Assembly: GCA_944325235.1 (NCBI GenBank)
Contig: CALUZE010000054.1
Span: 1-8,198 of the forward strand
Length of the DNA stretch: 8,198 bases
Reading direction: 5' to 3'
Source of the DNA: an uncultured Elusimicrobiales bacterium
GTDB taxonomy: Bacteria > Elusimicrobiota > Elusimicrobia > Elusimicrobiales > Elusimicrobiaceae
Shown here in pieces: positions 1 to 5,743 of this stretch (position 1 is its first letter; each line of letters begins with the position of its first letter). Position numbers and translations under genes: made by a program. Under the pieces are notes generated by a model that saw nothing but the letters and a program-made list of their open reading frames with translations, had not been told where the DNA came from and made no database searches.

Positions 1-1003
1 CCCACCCTACGCCGACAGCCAATAGCAACAGCAGGAACACTCTGCCTTTGCGCTTCCAAATCAGCGCCCGCAGCGTGCCGAACATCCACATCATCACCAG
101 GCCGCACGCCGCCCCCAGCCAGCACGAACGCGCCAGCCCGAACGACAAAAACAGCACATACACCAATACCAACAGCCCGTAGACGAGCAAATCTTTCTTG
201 CTGTCGGTGCGCATAAAATACACCCACAGCGCCGGCATCAGCATTACCACGGCCGACGATAAAAAGTTCGGGTTGCCGAAGGTGGAAAACGCCTTGGTGG
301 CAAATTGGTTGATTTCAAACGGCCACAAAAATTCCAACCCCAGCGCCTGCATCACCCCGTAGCAGCACGCCAGAAAAACGGCGATAAACATCAGCACCAA
401 AATGTTTTCCTGCGTCAGCTTTTTAAGCACCCGCACGCCCAGCCACACGCCCACCGCCCACAGCAAAAGGCCGTACCAGTCAAACATTTGCGCAAACACA
501 TTGTCCGACGATACGTTGGTCTTCAGCAGCGGCAGCAAGAACCACATCGCCCCCCACGCCAAAAAGAGCAAAATATAATTGGTTTTGCTTTCAATCGTGC
601 CGGAAAAAACCACGTTTTTGCTGATGATGTACGCCCCCAAGGATACAATCAGCAACAGCGACCCGTAATTTAATAGCCCGTAAAACATCGTTTGCCGCAA
701 TACCTGCGACGAGGACGACACGGCCGACAGCCACCCCATCACGCTGGCAATCACGTACACAAAAAAGGCCAAATCAAAAAACGTTTTCGTAAAATCAATG
801 TCGTGCGAGCGCAAAAATTTGACGGCCAGCGTGCCGTAAATCAATGCAACCAATACATACAACAGCGTATTTTGCACAAAAAACGGATTGGCCGTTAAAT
901 CGGTAAAAAACACGAGCGGCACGACGAGGAAACACATCGCCAGCAGCACGCGCACAATTTTCATATAGACGGTTTCTTTGGCGGCTTTGGTTAAATTAAG
1001 CAT
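1..1003 (-). CDS. O-antigen ligase/polymerase family membrane protein (partial, 3' end cut by window edge)
   Basis: A continuous minus-strand frame of 334 codons runs from an ATG at 1003 to the window edge with no stop. The start is supported by AGGA at 1010-1013, six bases upstream. The product is strongly hydrophobic, with about nine or ten apparent membrane segments and the first at roughly residues 16-34. The best family marker is STFGNPNFLSS (residues 240-250), the FGNxN motif typical of O-antigen ligase/polymerase (Wzy_C, WaaL-like) proteins. A second is LARSCWLG (290-297), which resembles the usual SRxxWLG segment. Family members move a polymer from an undecaprenyl carrier onto lipid A core, onto a protein such as pilin, or onto another glycan unit in the inner membrane. 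The neighbouring Kdo and Lpt genes favour an LPS role, but ligase, polymerase and protein-glycan ligase cannot be told apart here. An in-frame ATG at codon 14 is a less likely start because it lacks a clear ribosome site. Confidence 0.7.
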   Translation of the reverse strand, partial: MLNLTKAAKETVYMKIVRVLLAMCFLVVPLVFFTDLTANPFFVQNTLLYVLVALIYGTLAVKFLRSHDIDFTKTFFDLAFFVYVIASVMGWLSAVSSSSQVLRQTMFYGLLNYGSLLLIVSLGAYIISKNVVFSGTIESKTNYILLFLAWGAMWFLLPLLKTNVSSDNVFAQMFDWYGLLLWAVGVWLGVRVLKKLTQENILVLMFIAVFLACCYGVMQALGLEFLWPFEINQFATKAFSTFGNPNFLSSAVVMLMPALWVYFMRTDSKKDLLVYGLLVLVYVLFLSFGLARSCWLGAACGLVMMWMFGTLRALIWKRKGRVFLLLLLAVGVGW

Positions 1004-1030
1004 AAAATTTCCTGTTTTGGAATTGGTTAT

Positions 1031-1036
1031 ATTGTA
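1031..1036 (-). promoter_or_regulatory. Candidate -10 box for the O-antigen ligase-family gene
   Basis: Read on the minus strand, TACAAT lies 28 bases upstream of the ATG at 1003, in a short AT-rich stretch (1021-1040). It would give a leader of about 20 bases that includes the AGGA ribosome site. No good -35 hexamer is visible at the usual distance, so this is only a candidate. Confidence 0.25.
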
Positions 1037-1060
1037 GTTTTTTCGGGCGGATTAGGAAAG

Positions 1061-1082
1061 GGGGCACCGCGCCGGTGCTCCC
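1061..1082. repeat. GC-rich hairpin next to repeat copy 1
   Basis: GCACCG (1064-1069) pairs with CGGTGC (1073-1078) around a three-base loop, CGC. The stem extends outward by three more pairs, one of them G-T. It directly abuts the first copy of the 47-base repeat. No T-run follows on the plus strand, so it does not look like a simple terminator. Confidence 0.55.
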
Positions 1083-1124
1083 CACTCCATACCCGTTAAC
1101 ACGATTAGGGAAGCCCCCTGTTTC
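1078..1124. repeat. 47-base direct repeat, copy 1
   Basis: This segment matches 1379-1425 at 44 of 47 positions; the differences are at 1084, 1088 and 1115. The core includes ACCCGTTAACACGATTAGGG followed by AAGC. Within it, AGGG and CCCT (1107-1110 and 1116-1119) can form a small stem, and one of the three differences falls in that loop. The copies are exactly 301 bases apart. It is read as a unit of a dispersed intergenic repeat; it encodes nothing recognisable. Confidence 0.85.
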
Positions 1125-1214
1125 TACAATGTTACACTGTTTCAAAAGGAAAGTTGTTTTCGCTTAATGGCCGTTTGCTGTTTCTCCGGCCCTTTTGCCC
1201 CGTCTATAAAAAGC

Positions 1215-1289
1215 CTTCCAAGCGGATTGGAAATTTTATTGTTTGAGCGCGGGGAACCAGCGCGAGTTATAAAATTTCCCGCTTGGAAG
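1215..1289. repeat. Long imperfect inverted repeat
   Basis: The left arm (1215-1239) starts CTTCCAAGCGG and ends AAATTTTAT. The right arm (1269-1289) starts ATAAAATTT and ends CGCTTGGAAG. The arms are reverse complements apart from a bulge of about four bases in the left arm. The spacer of about 29 bases contains its own GCGC/GCGC stem (1247-1250 with 1260-1263). It could fold as a long cruciform or an RNA stem upstream of the kdsA operon. It could also be the terminal structure of a small non-coding repeat element. Confidence 0.65.
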
Positions 1290-1323
1290 TGATTTTTATG
1301 GGGCCCCGGGCCGGGTGCTTTTT

Positions 1324-1351
1324 GGTACTTTTTCCCACCGGAAAAAGTACC
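1324..1351. repeat. Perfect 12-bp hairpin with 4-base loop
   Basis: GGTACTTTTTCC (1324-1335) and GGAAAAAGTACC (1340-1351) are exact reverse complements around the loop CACC. No T-run follows on either strand, which argues against a classical terminator. Hairpins of this general GTACTTTTT type recur in intergenic repeats of many bacteria, so I take it as part of a dispersed element together with the neighbouring repeat copy. Confidence 0.8.
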
Positions 1352-1378
1352 CTCTTGCGTAACGGCCCAAAGCTTGGC

Positions 1379-1425
1379 CTCCCCGCTCTATACCCGTTAA
1401 CACGATTAGGGAAGCTCCCTGTTTC
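1379..1425. repeat. 47-base direct repeat, copy 2
   Basis: Second copy of the repeat at 1078-1124, with 44 of 47 bases identical. Unlike copy 1, it is bracketed by a short inverted pair, TTGCGTA (1355-1361) and TACGCAA (1427-1433). The 12-bp hairpin lies before it and a GC-rich stem after it, so it sits inside a larger structured block. Confidence 0.85.
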
Positions 1426-1434
1426 ATACGCAAC

Positions 1435-1451
1435 GGCTCCGCTCCGGGGCC
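1435..1451. repeat. GC-rich hairpin after repeat copy 2
   Basis: GGCTCCG (1435-1441) pairs with CGGGGCC (1445-1451), including one G-T pair, around the three-base loop CTC. It continues the series of stems from about 1301 to 1451 and probably belongs to the same repeat element. Confidence 0.5.
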
Positions 1452-1542
1452 GCGCCTCCTGCCTGCCGGTGCAACGCGCCGGGCCGATCCGGTTTCCCTC
1501 TGCCGCGCCCGCACGCGCGCTTATAGAAATACGGCTAAAATT

Positions 1543-1551
1543 TGCTATCAT
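1543..1551 (+). promoter_or_regulatory. Candidate extended -10 promoter of the kdsA operon
   Basis: TGCTATCAT fits the extended -10 pattern TGnTATAAT with one mismatch. It sits in the AT-rich segment directly before kdsA, after the GC-rich repeat block. No convincing -35 is present, which extended -10 promoters tolerate. Transcription would begin about seven bases downstream, at or next to the second in-frame ATG (1558). The same string, TTTGCTATnAT, occurs again inside lptA at 4883-4893. Confidence 0.4.
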
Positions 1552-2385
1552 ATGTATATGCAAAAAACCATTAAAATCGGCCCTTACAAAATTTCCAACA
1601 GCCTGCCCCTGGCGTTTATGGCGGGCACCTGCGTCATTGAAAGCGAAAAGCATTACATTGACACAGCCAAAAAACTCAAAACCATTTTAGCCAAAACCAA
1701 ACACCCTTTTATTCTGAAAGCCTCGTTTGACAAAGCCAACCGCACCTCGGTGGACGCGTACCGCGGGCCGGGGCTGGCCAAGGGGCTGGATATTTTGGCC
1801 AAGGCCAAAGCCGTCACGGGGCTGCCGCTGGTGGTGGACGTACACGAACCCTGGCAGGCCGAAGACGTGGCCCAAGTGGCCGACATTTTGCAAATTCCCG
1901 CTTTTCTGTGCCGCCAGACCGATTTGGTGCTGGCCTGCGCCGACACCGGCCGCGCCGTGAATGTAAAAAAAGGCCAGTTTTTGGCCCCGGGCGCGATGGA
2001 ACAGGTGATTAAAAAAATTGAATCGCGAGGGAACCACAACATTTTGCTTACGGAACGCGGCGCCTGCTTCGGCTACGGCGATTTGGTGGTGGATATGCGC
2101 TCGCTGGAGATTATGAAACAGTTTGGCTATCCCGTCATTTTTGACGCAACCCACTCCGTCCAAAAGCCCGGCGCACTGGGCACGGCTACCGGCGGCAACC
2201 GCCGTTTGGCCCCCGTGCTGGCCAAAGCGGCCACGGCCCTGGGCATCGCGGGCGTATTTTTTGAAGCCCACCCGGACCCGGACCACGCCCTTTCCGACGG
2301 GCCCAACTCGCTGGATTTAAAAATGGCGGCCCAAATGGCACGCGAACTGTGCGCCATTGACCAAGTGGTAAAGAAATTTAAATAA
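1552..2385 (+). CDS. kdsA: 3-deoxy-8-phosphooctulonate (Kdo-8-phosphate) synthase KdsA
   Basis: KdsA condenses arabinose-5-phosphate with phosphoenolpyruvate to Kdo-8-phosphate in the cytoplasm, a committed step to the Kdo of the LPS inner core. The 277-residue product covers the whole TIM-barrel family. It shows KASFDKANR (56-64), VDVHEP (95-100), LQIPAFLCRQTDL (113-125), VNVKKGQFLAP (136-146), PVIFDATHSVQ (194-204) and HPDP (240-243) with SDGP (248-251). Cys27 in AGTCVIES, with His201, Glu238 and Asp249, forms the metal-ligand set of the metal-dependent class II enzymes; class I has Asn at the Cys position. The usual AGPC is AGTC here. Two in-frame starts are possible, ATG 1552 or ATG 1558; neither has a visible ribosome site, and a leaderless start at 1558 is plausible. 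It is the first gene of the operon, and its TAA overlaps the next ATG (ATAATG). Confidence 0.95.
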   Translation: MYMQKTIKIGPYKISNSLPLAFMAGTCVIESEKHYIDTAKKLKTILAKTKHPFILKASFDKANRTSVDAYRGPGLAKGLDILAKAKAVTGLPLVVDVHEPWQAEDVAQVADILQIPAFLCRQTDLVLACADTGRAVNVKKGQFLAPGAMEQVIKKIESRGNHNILLTERGACFGYGDLVVDMRSLEIMKQFGYPVIFDATHSVQKPGALGTATGGNRRLAPVLAKAATALGIAGVFFEAHPDPDHALSDGPNSLDLKMAAQMARELCAIDQVVKKFK

Positions 2386-2567
2386 TGACAATACCCCCCG
2401 CCTGGAAACCCACCCTTTTGTGGCACGCCAAAGTGTTTGGCGCGCTGCTGGCGGTGTGCACGGCGGCGTATTTTGCGCTTGCGTACCTGACGGACCGACT
2501 GCCCGCCCCGTACCAAAAACGCCAGCCCGCGCCCGAAGCGGCCCCGTGGCTGCACGCAAACAGGTAA
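2385..2567 (+). CDS. Small single-pass membrane protein of unknown function
   Basis: Sixty residues, with an ATG that shares its first base with the kdsA stop codon, so translation is probably coupled. The N-terminus (MTIPPAWKP) is short. One hydrophobic helix follows at about residues 11-35 (WHAKVFGALLAV onward, then YFALAYL), then a polar, proline- and alanine-rich tail (PAPYQKRQPAPEAAPW). I recognise no family. The stop lies four bases before the kdsD ATG, and base composition resembles the neighbours, which supports a real gene over a chance frame. Its place between kdsA and kdsD suggests an inner-membrane accessory to LPS synthesis or export, but that is inference only. The charge pattern around the helix does not give a clear topology. 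Confidence 0.65.
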   Translation: MTIPPAWKPTLLWHAKVFGALLAVCTAAYFALAYLTDRLPAPYQKRQPAPEAAPWLHANR

Positions 2568-2571
2568 AGAT

Positions 2572-3576
2572 ATGACGACTGCACAAACCTATTCCAAAGA
2601 ATCTATCAAAAAAATCGCCCGCCGCGTGCTGGAAATTGAGCACGAAGCGCTGGAGCTGAGCAAAAAAAGCATTGACGATAACTTCCTAAAAGCGGTGGAC
2701 GTCATTGCCAAGACCAAAGGCCGCGTGGTGGTGCTGGGCATCGGCAAAAGCGGCATCATCGGGCGGAAAATTTCCGCCACGCTGGCTTCTACGGGCACGC
2801 CTTCCTTTTTTGTGCACCCGGTGGAAGCCCTCCACGGCGACTTGGGCATGATTACCCCCGGCGATGTGATTTTGGCCATTTCATTTTCCGGCCAGACGGA
2901 AGAAATCAATAAAATTCTCCCCTCGCTGGAACGCCGCAAATTAACCGTTATTTCCATGACGGGGCACGACAAATCCAAACTGGCGCTGATGTCGGACATT
3001 CACATCACCATCCACATTGAGCGCGAAGCCTGCCCCTACAACCTGGCTCCCACCGCTTCCACCACCGCCACCTTGGCCGTGGGCGACGCGCTGGCCATTT
3101 GCCTGATGAAAATCAAACACTTTGAAAAGCGCGACTTTGCCGTCTTCCACCCCGGAGGCTCCTTGGGCAAACTGCTCACCCAGCAGGTAAAAGACGTGAT
3201 GCGCAAAGGCAAAAACAATCCCACCGTGCATGCGGACGCCTCGGTGCAGGACGCGCTGCTGGTGATGACCAAAACCGGCGCCGCCGGTGCCACCAGCATC
3301 GTGGACAAAAAGGGCCACCTGCTCGGGTATTTTACGGACGGCGATTTGCGCCGCATTCTGCAAAAAGGGACGGACGTGTTAAACAAAAACATCACCGAAG
3401 TGATGACCAAAAACCCGTACCACATTTTGGACACGCGCCCGGCCATAGACGCCGCCAAAATGATTCACGCCACGCACGTGGACAACCTGCCCGTGCTGGA
3501 CAAATCCGGCAAAGTGGTGGGCATTATTGACGAAAAAGATTTGATTGAATTTTTGGCTTTACTGGATAAAAAATGA
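2572..3576 (+). CDS. kdsD: Arabinose-5-phosphate isomerase (KdsD/KpsF/GutQ family)
   Basis: The enzyme interconverts ribulose-5-phosphate and arabinose-5-phosphate, supplying the KdsA substrate. The 334-residue length matches the family. A SIS sugar-phosphate domain covers about 35-185, with GIGKSG (56-61), the FFVHPVEALHGDLGM segment (79-93), SFSGQTEE (104-111) and CPYNLAPTASTTA (154-166). Two CBS domains follow at about 205-265 and 275-334. Lys59, Glu111, Glu152 and His193 fall at the same numbers as the catalytic residues of E. coli KdsD, so activity is expected. The CBS pair may sense a nucleotide or sugar nucleotide. The preceding stop is four bases upstream and AGG around 2562 serves as ribosome site. 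The TGA stop overlaps the lptC ATG by four bases. KpsF or GutQ paralogues cannot be excluded by sequence, but position beside kdsA favours KdsD. Confidence 0.95.
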   Translation: MTTAQTYSKESIKKIARRVLEIEHEALELSKKSIDDNFLKAVDVIAKTKGRVVVLGIGKSGIIGRKISATLASTGTPSFFVHPVEALHGDLGMITPGDVILAISFSGQTEEINKILPSLERRKLTVISMTGHDKSKLALMSDIHITIHIEREACPYNLAPTASTTATLAVGDALAICLMKIKHFEKRDFAVFHPGGSLGKLLTQQVKDVMRKGKNNPTVHADASVQDALLVMTKTGAAGATSIVDKKGHLLGYFTDGDLRRILQKGTDVLNKNITEVMTKNPYHILDTRPAIDAAKMIHATHVDNLPVLDKSGKVVGIIDEKDLIEFLALLDKK

Positions 3577-4112
3577 GAAAAACTTGCGTGTTGCTTTTGG
3601 CCTTGTGCGGCCTGTGCGCCTGCGGGAACGACAAAGAATTTTCCCCCGCCGAAGACGCCGGCATGCAGCTGGCCACGAACGTATCCATTTTTGAATCGCA
3701 GGACAACCACAAAAAGTGGATTCTGCGCGCCGAATCGGTGGATTTTTCCAGCCTGCAAAACGCGGTATTGAAAAACCCGAATTTGCTGCTGAAAGAAAAC
3801 GGGCAGGACAGCGCGTCCGTCACCGGCAAAACCGGCATGTTCAATTACCCCAACAAATTGGTTACCATTGAAGGCAACGCCAAAATCCAATCGTTTACGG
3901 AAAATTTAATCATCACGGCCGAACGCTTTTTTTACGACGTGGACAAAGACCGCATCTGGTCCGACGGGAAAACCATCGTCACCCGCGCCAGCGCCAAAGT
4001 GACGGCCCGCGGCGGCATAGAAACCGATTCCAAATTAACCAAAATTGAAATCAAAAACCAAACCACCCGCCTGCCGCAAAACGCACAGGAATTAAAGAGC
4101 CCCTCGCTATGA
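3573..4112 (+). CDS. lptC: LPS export protein LptC, predicted lipoprotein
   Basis: LptC receives LPS from the inner-membrane LptBFG transporter and passes it to LptA. The 179-residue length fits the family. Residues 1-16 form a short signal ending in the lipobox LCAC, so Cys17 would be lipidated; Gly18 and Asn19 follow. Proteobacterial LptC instead has an uncleaved membrane helix. The periplasmic part shows the LptC pattern: KKWILRAESVDF (47-58), IEGNAKI (99-105), LIITAERFFYDVDKDRIW (112-129) and ARGGIETDSKL (145-155). The ATG overlaps the kdsD stop and the stop overlaps the lptA ATG, both as ATGA, so translation is coupled in both directions. The identification rests on these motifs plus the adjacent lptA and lptB. 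The phosphatase gene kdsC, often found between kdsD and lptC, is absent. Confidence 0.85.
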   Translation: MRKTCVLLLALCGLCACGNDKEFSPAEDAGMQLATNVSIFESQDNHKKWILRAESVDFSSLQNAVLKNPNLLLKENGQDSASVTGKTGMFNYPNKLVTIEGNAKIQSFTENLIITAERFFYDVDKDRIWSDGKTIVTRASAKVTARGGIETDSKLTKIEIKNQTTRLPQNAQELKSPSL

Positions 4113-5008
4113 AACAGTTCCCTTTATTTGCCGGCGTTCTGCTCCTTTCGGCCGTGTGTGTAAGCGGCTGCAAAACCGTGCGCATAGAAGGCCCGGCCCT
4201 CAACGTGCCGCCCGTTAAAAACCGCCTGAACCTGGCCAAAAACTCCTTGAAGGACAAAACCAAAGATATGCAGTTCCCCCCGGTGTTGGGCGGGCTGATT
4301 GCCAGCGACAGCTGGGTCATTTACAAAGACAAACAACAGGAAGAATTTAAAGGCCACGTTTCGTACGATAACGGCGTCTACACTTTCCGCGCCGATTACG
4401 CCCTGTCCGAGCGCGCCCAAAACCGCTTTACGGCCCGAGGCAACGTGTACGTCAAGCAGGCCGAACCCGGCGCCCCCGTCTACGAGGCCTACGCCGACTA
4501 TGCCCGCTACAACTACCAAACGCAAAAAGGATTTTTAAAAGCGTCCAAAAAGGCCCCCGTCCGCCTGATTTACCAAGAAGGGCAGGAGCCGCCCGTTACG
4601 GCATACGCCCAAGAGGCCGGCTTTGACCTGGCCCAAGGCCTGTTTGTGCTGGAAGGCGACGTGCGCGTAGAACGCCCCGCGCCCGAAGGGATGCAAACGC
4701 TCAAGGCCCAAAAAGCCACGTTTAAGCAAAACCAAAACCACCTGACGCTTTCCGGCGGGGCGGAACTGTCCGACTCGCAGCGCACGCTGGTGGCCGACAC
4801 GATTATCTACGACGGGGAACACAACTATTCCACCGCCTCCGGTTCGCGCCCGCTGTTAAGCGGCACGAGCGAACAGGGCACATTTGCTATAATAGCGGAT
4901 GAAGTTCAGTCCGACAACGAAGGCCGCCAAATCACGCTCAACGGCAAGGTGCAGGGGTGGGTCGTTTCCCCGCAATTAAACGACGCGGAAATCAACGATA
5001 AATTTTAG
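4109..5008 (+). CDS. lptA: LptA/OstA-like LPS transport protein, large and predicted to be a lipoprotein
   Basis: LptA proteins polymerise into the periplasmic bridge that carries LPS to the outer membrane. The N-terminus has a hydrophobic signal and the lipobox VSGC, predicting lipidation at Cys21 (followed by Lys22). Recurring beta-jellyroll strands typical of the OstA fold are visible: FKGHVSYDNGVYTFRADY (80-97), ARGNVYVKQ (109-117), LEGDVRVERP (181-190), LSGGAEL (214-220), LVADTIIYDG (227-236) and LNGKVQGWV (277-285). At 299 residues it is far larger than the roughly 185-residue E. coli protein, so it probably holds two jellyroll units or an extended one. Its ATG overlaps the lptC stop. 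The gene contains a strong extended -10 near its end that might give extra transcription of lptB. An alternative is an OstA-domain paralogue with another real LptA elsewhere. Confidence 0.8.
   Translation: MKQFPLFAGVLLLSAVCVSGCKTVRIEGPALNVPPVKNRLNLAKNSLKDKTKDMQFPPVLGGLIASDSWVIYKDKQQEEFKGHVSYDNGVYTFRADYALSERAQNRFTARGNVYVKQAEPGAPVYEAYADYARYNYQTQKGFLKASKKAPVRLIYQEGQEPPVTAYAQEAGFDLAQGLFVLEGDVRVERPAPEGMQTLKAQKATFKQNQNHLTLSGGAELSDSQRTLVADTIIYDGEHNYSTASGSRPLLSGTSEQGTFAIIADEVQSDNEGRQITLNGKVQGWVVSPQLNDAEINDKF
4883..4893 (+). promoter_or_regulatory. Candidate internal promoter inside lptA
   Basis: TTTGCTATAAT contains a perfect extended -10 (TGnTATAAT), 124 bases before the lptB ATG. No clear -35 is present. 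It closely matches the candidate kdsA promoter string, TTTGCTATCAT. It may supply extra lptB and cysE transcript, but a chance match inside coding sequence (it encodes part of TFAIIADE) is possible. Confidence 0.35.
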
Positions 5009-5016
5009 AGGTTTTT

Positions 5017-5736
5017 ATGGAACTGCGCAGTGAACAAATCGTAAAAGTGTACAAAGACCGCATGGTCGTAAAAGGGGTGGATATCCACGTAAAATCCGGC
5101 GAAATCGTCGGGCTGTTGGGCCCCAACGGCGCGGGCAAAACCACTTCGTTCTATATGATGGTGGGTTTTATCAGCCCCACCAAAGGCCGCGTGTTTATTG
5201 ACGGCGACGACGTAACCGCATTACCCATGTACGAGCGCGCCCGCCACGGCCTGGGCTACCTGGCGCAGGAACCGACCATTTTTAAAGGGCTGACGGTGGA
5301 AGAAAACCTGCTGGCCGTGCTGGAACGCATTTTGGACGACAAACAGGAACAAAAACGCCGCGTGGACGCACTGCTTAGCGAATTTGGTCTGACCAAGCTG
5401 GCCCGCCAAAAAGCCTGGACGCTTTCCGGCGGCGAAAAGCGCCGTATGGAAATCGCGCGCTGTATGATCAGCAATCCCAAAATCATTTTGCTGGACGAAC
5501 CGTTCGTAGGGATTGACCCGATTACCGTGTCCGACCTGCGGCATATGATTTTTAAGCTCAAAGACAAAGGCATCGGCGTACTGATTACGGACCACAACGT
5601 GCGCGAAACCCTGCCGCTTACCGAACGCGCTTACCTGATTTACGACGGTAAAATTTTGGTGGAAGGCGACCAGAACACCCTGTTAAACGACCCCAACGCA
5701 AGACGCCTCTACCTGGGCGAAGACTTTAAGATGTGA
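5017..5736 (+). CDS. lptB: LPS export ABC transporter ATP-binding protein LptB
   Basis: This is the cytoplasmic ATPase that drives LptFG to pull LPS out of the inner membrane. The 239 residues match the usual length of about 240. All ABC elements are intact: Walker A GPNGAGKTT (35-43), Q-loop Gln84, signature LSGGE (136-140), Walker B IILLDE (156-161) and H-loop His193. The signature context LSGGEKRRMEIAR and the segment LDEPFVGIDP, with DHNVRETL after it, are typical of LptB rather than of other importers. The start has AGAGG at 5007-5011 overlapping the lptA stop, with good spacing. The partner permeases LptF and LptG are not in the window. The stop TGA forms part of the ribosome site of the next gene. 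Confidence 0.95.
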   Translation: MELRSEQIVKVYKDRMVVKGVDIHVKSGEIVGLLGPNGAGKTTSFYMMVGFISPTKGRVFIDGDDVTALPMYERARHGLGYLAQEPTIFKGLTVEENLLAVLERILDDKQEQKRRVDALLSEFGLTKLARQKAWTLSGGEKRRMEIARCMISNPKIILLDEPFVGIDPITVSDLRHMIFKLKDKGIGVLITDHNVRETLPLTERAYLIYDGKILVEGDQNTLLNDPNARRLYLGEDFKM

Positions 5737-5743
5737 GGCTCCC

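Larger units (their letters stand above)
1004..1551. other. 548-base structured intergenic region between divergent genes
   Basis: No credible gene is seen on either strand. The open frames here are GC-driven, run through hairpins and repeats, and have no recognisable domain. The stretch holds two copies of a 47-base direct repeat, a long imperfect inverted repeat, a perfect 12-bp hairpin, further GC-rich stems and candidate promoters at both ends. Positions 1301-1520 are markedly more GC-rich than the two ends. The composition and the stacked hairpins suggest a dispersed intergenic repeat element or an untranslated structured transcript rather than coding DNA. Confidence 0.7.

Noticed and set aside
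305..898. Plus-strand frames rich in His, Gln, Arg and Pro
   Set aside because: They lie opposite the O-antigen ligase-family frame, which has convincing hydrophobic segments and a family motif. Their composition is that of an antisense shadow.
1085..1130. Integron attC-like site, suggested by GTTAAC in the repeat
   Set aside because: No paired core sites with the expected arms and no integrase or gene cassette nearby.
1169..1200. GGCCG/CGGCC stem followed by CTTTTG as a terminator
   Set aside because: Five pairs with a 13-base loop and a weak T-run, and no gene ends upstream of it on that strand.
1078..1425. CRISPR array
   Set aside because: Only two copies 301 bases apart, with no regular spacers and no cas genes.
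1267..1690. Open frames on both strands across the repeat region (about 72-135 codons)
   Set aside because: They run through hairpins and the direct repeat, lack ribosome sites and domains, and the plus-strand one overlaps the start of kdsA in another frame. GC-rich repeats readily give such frames.
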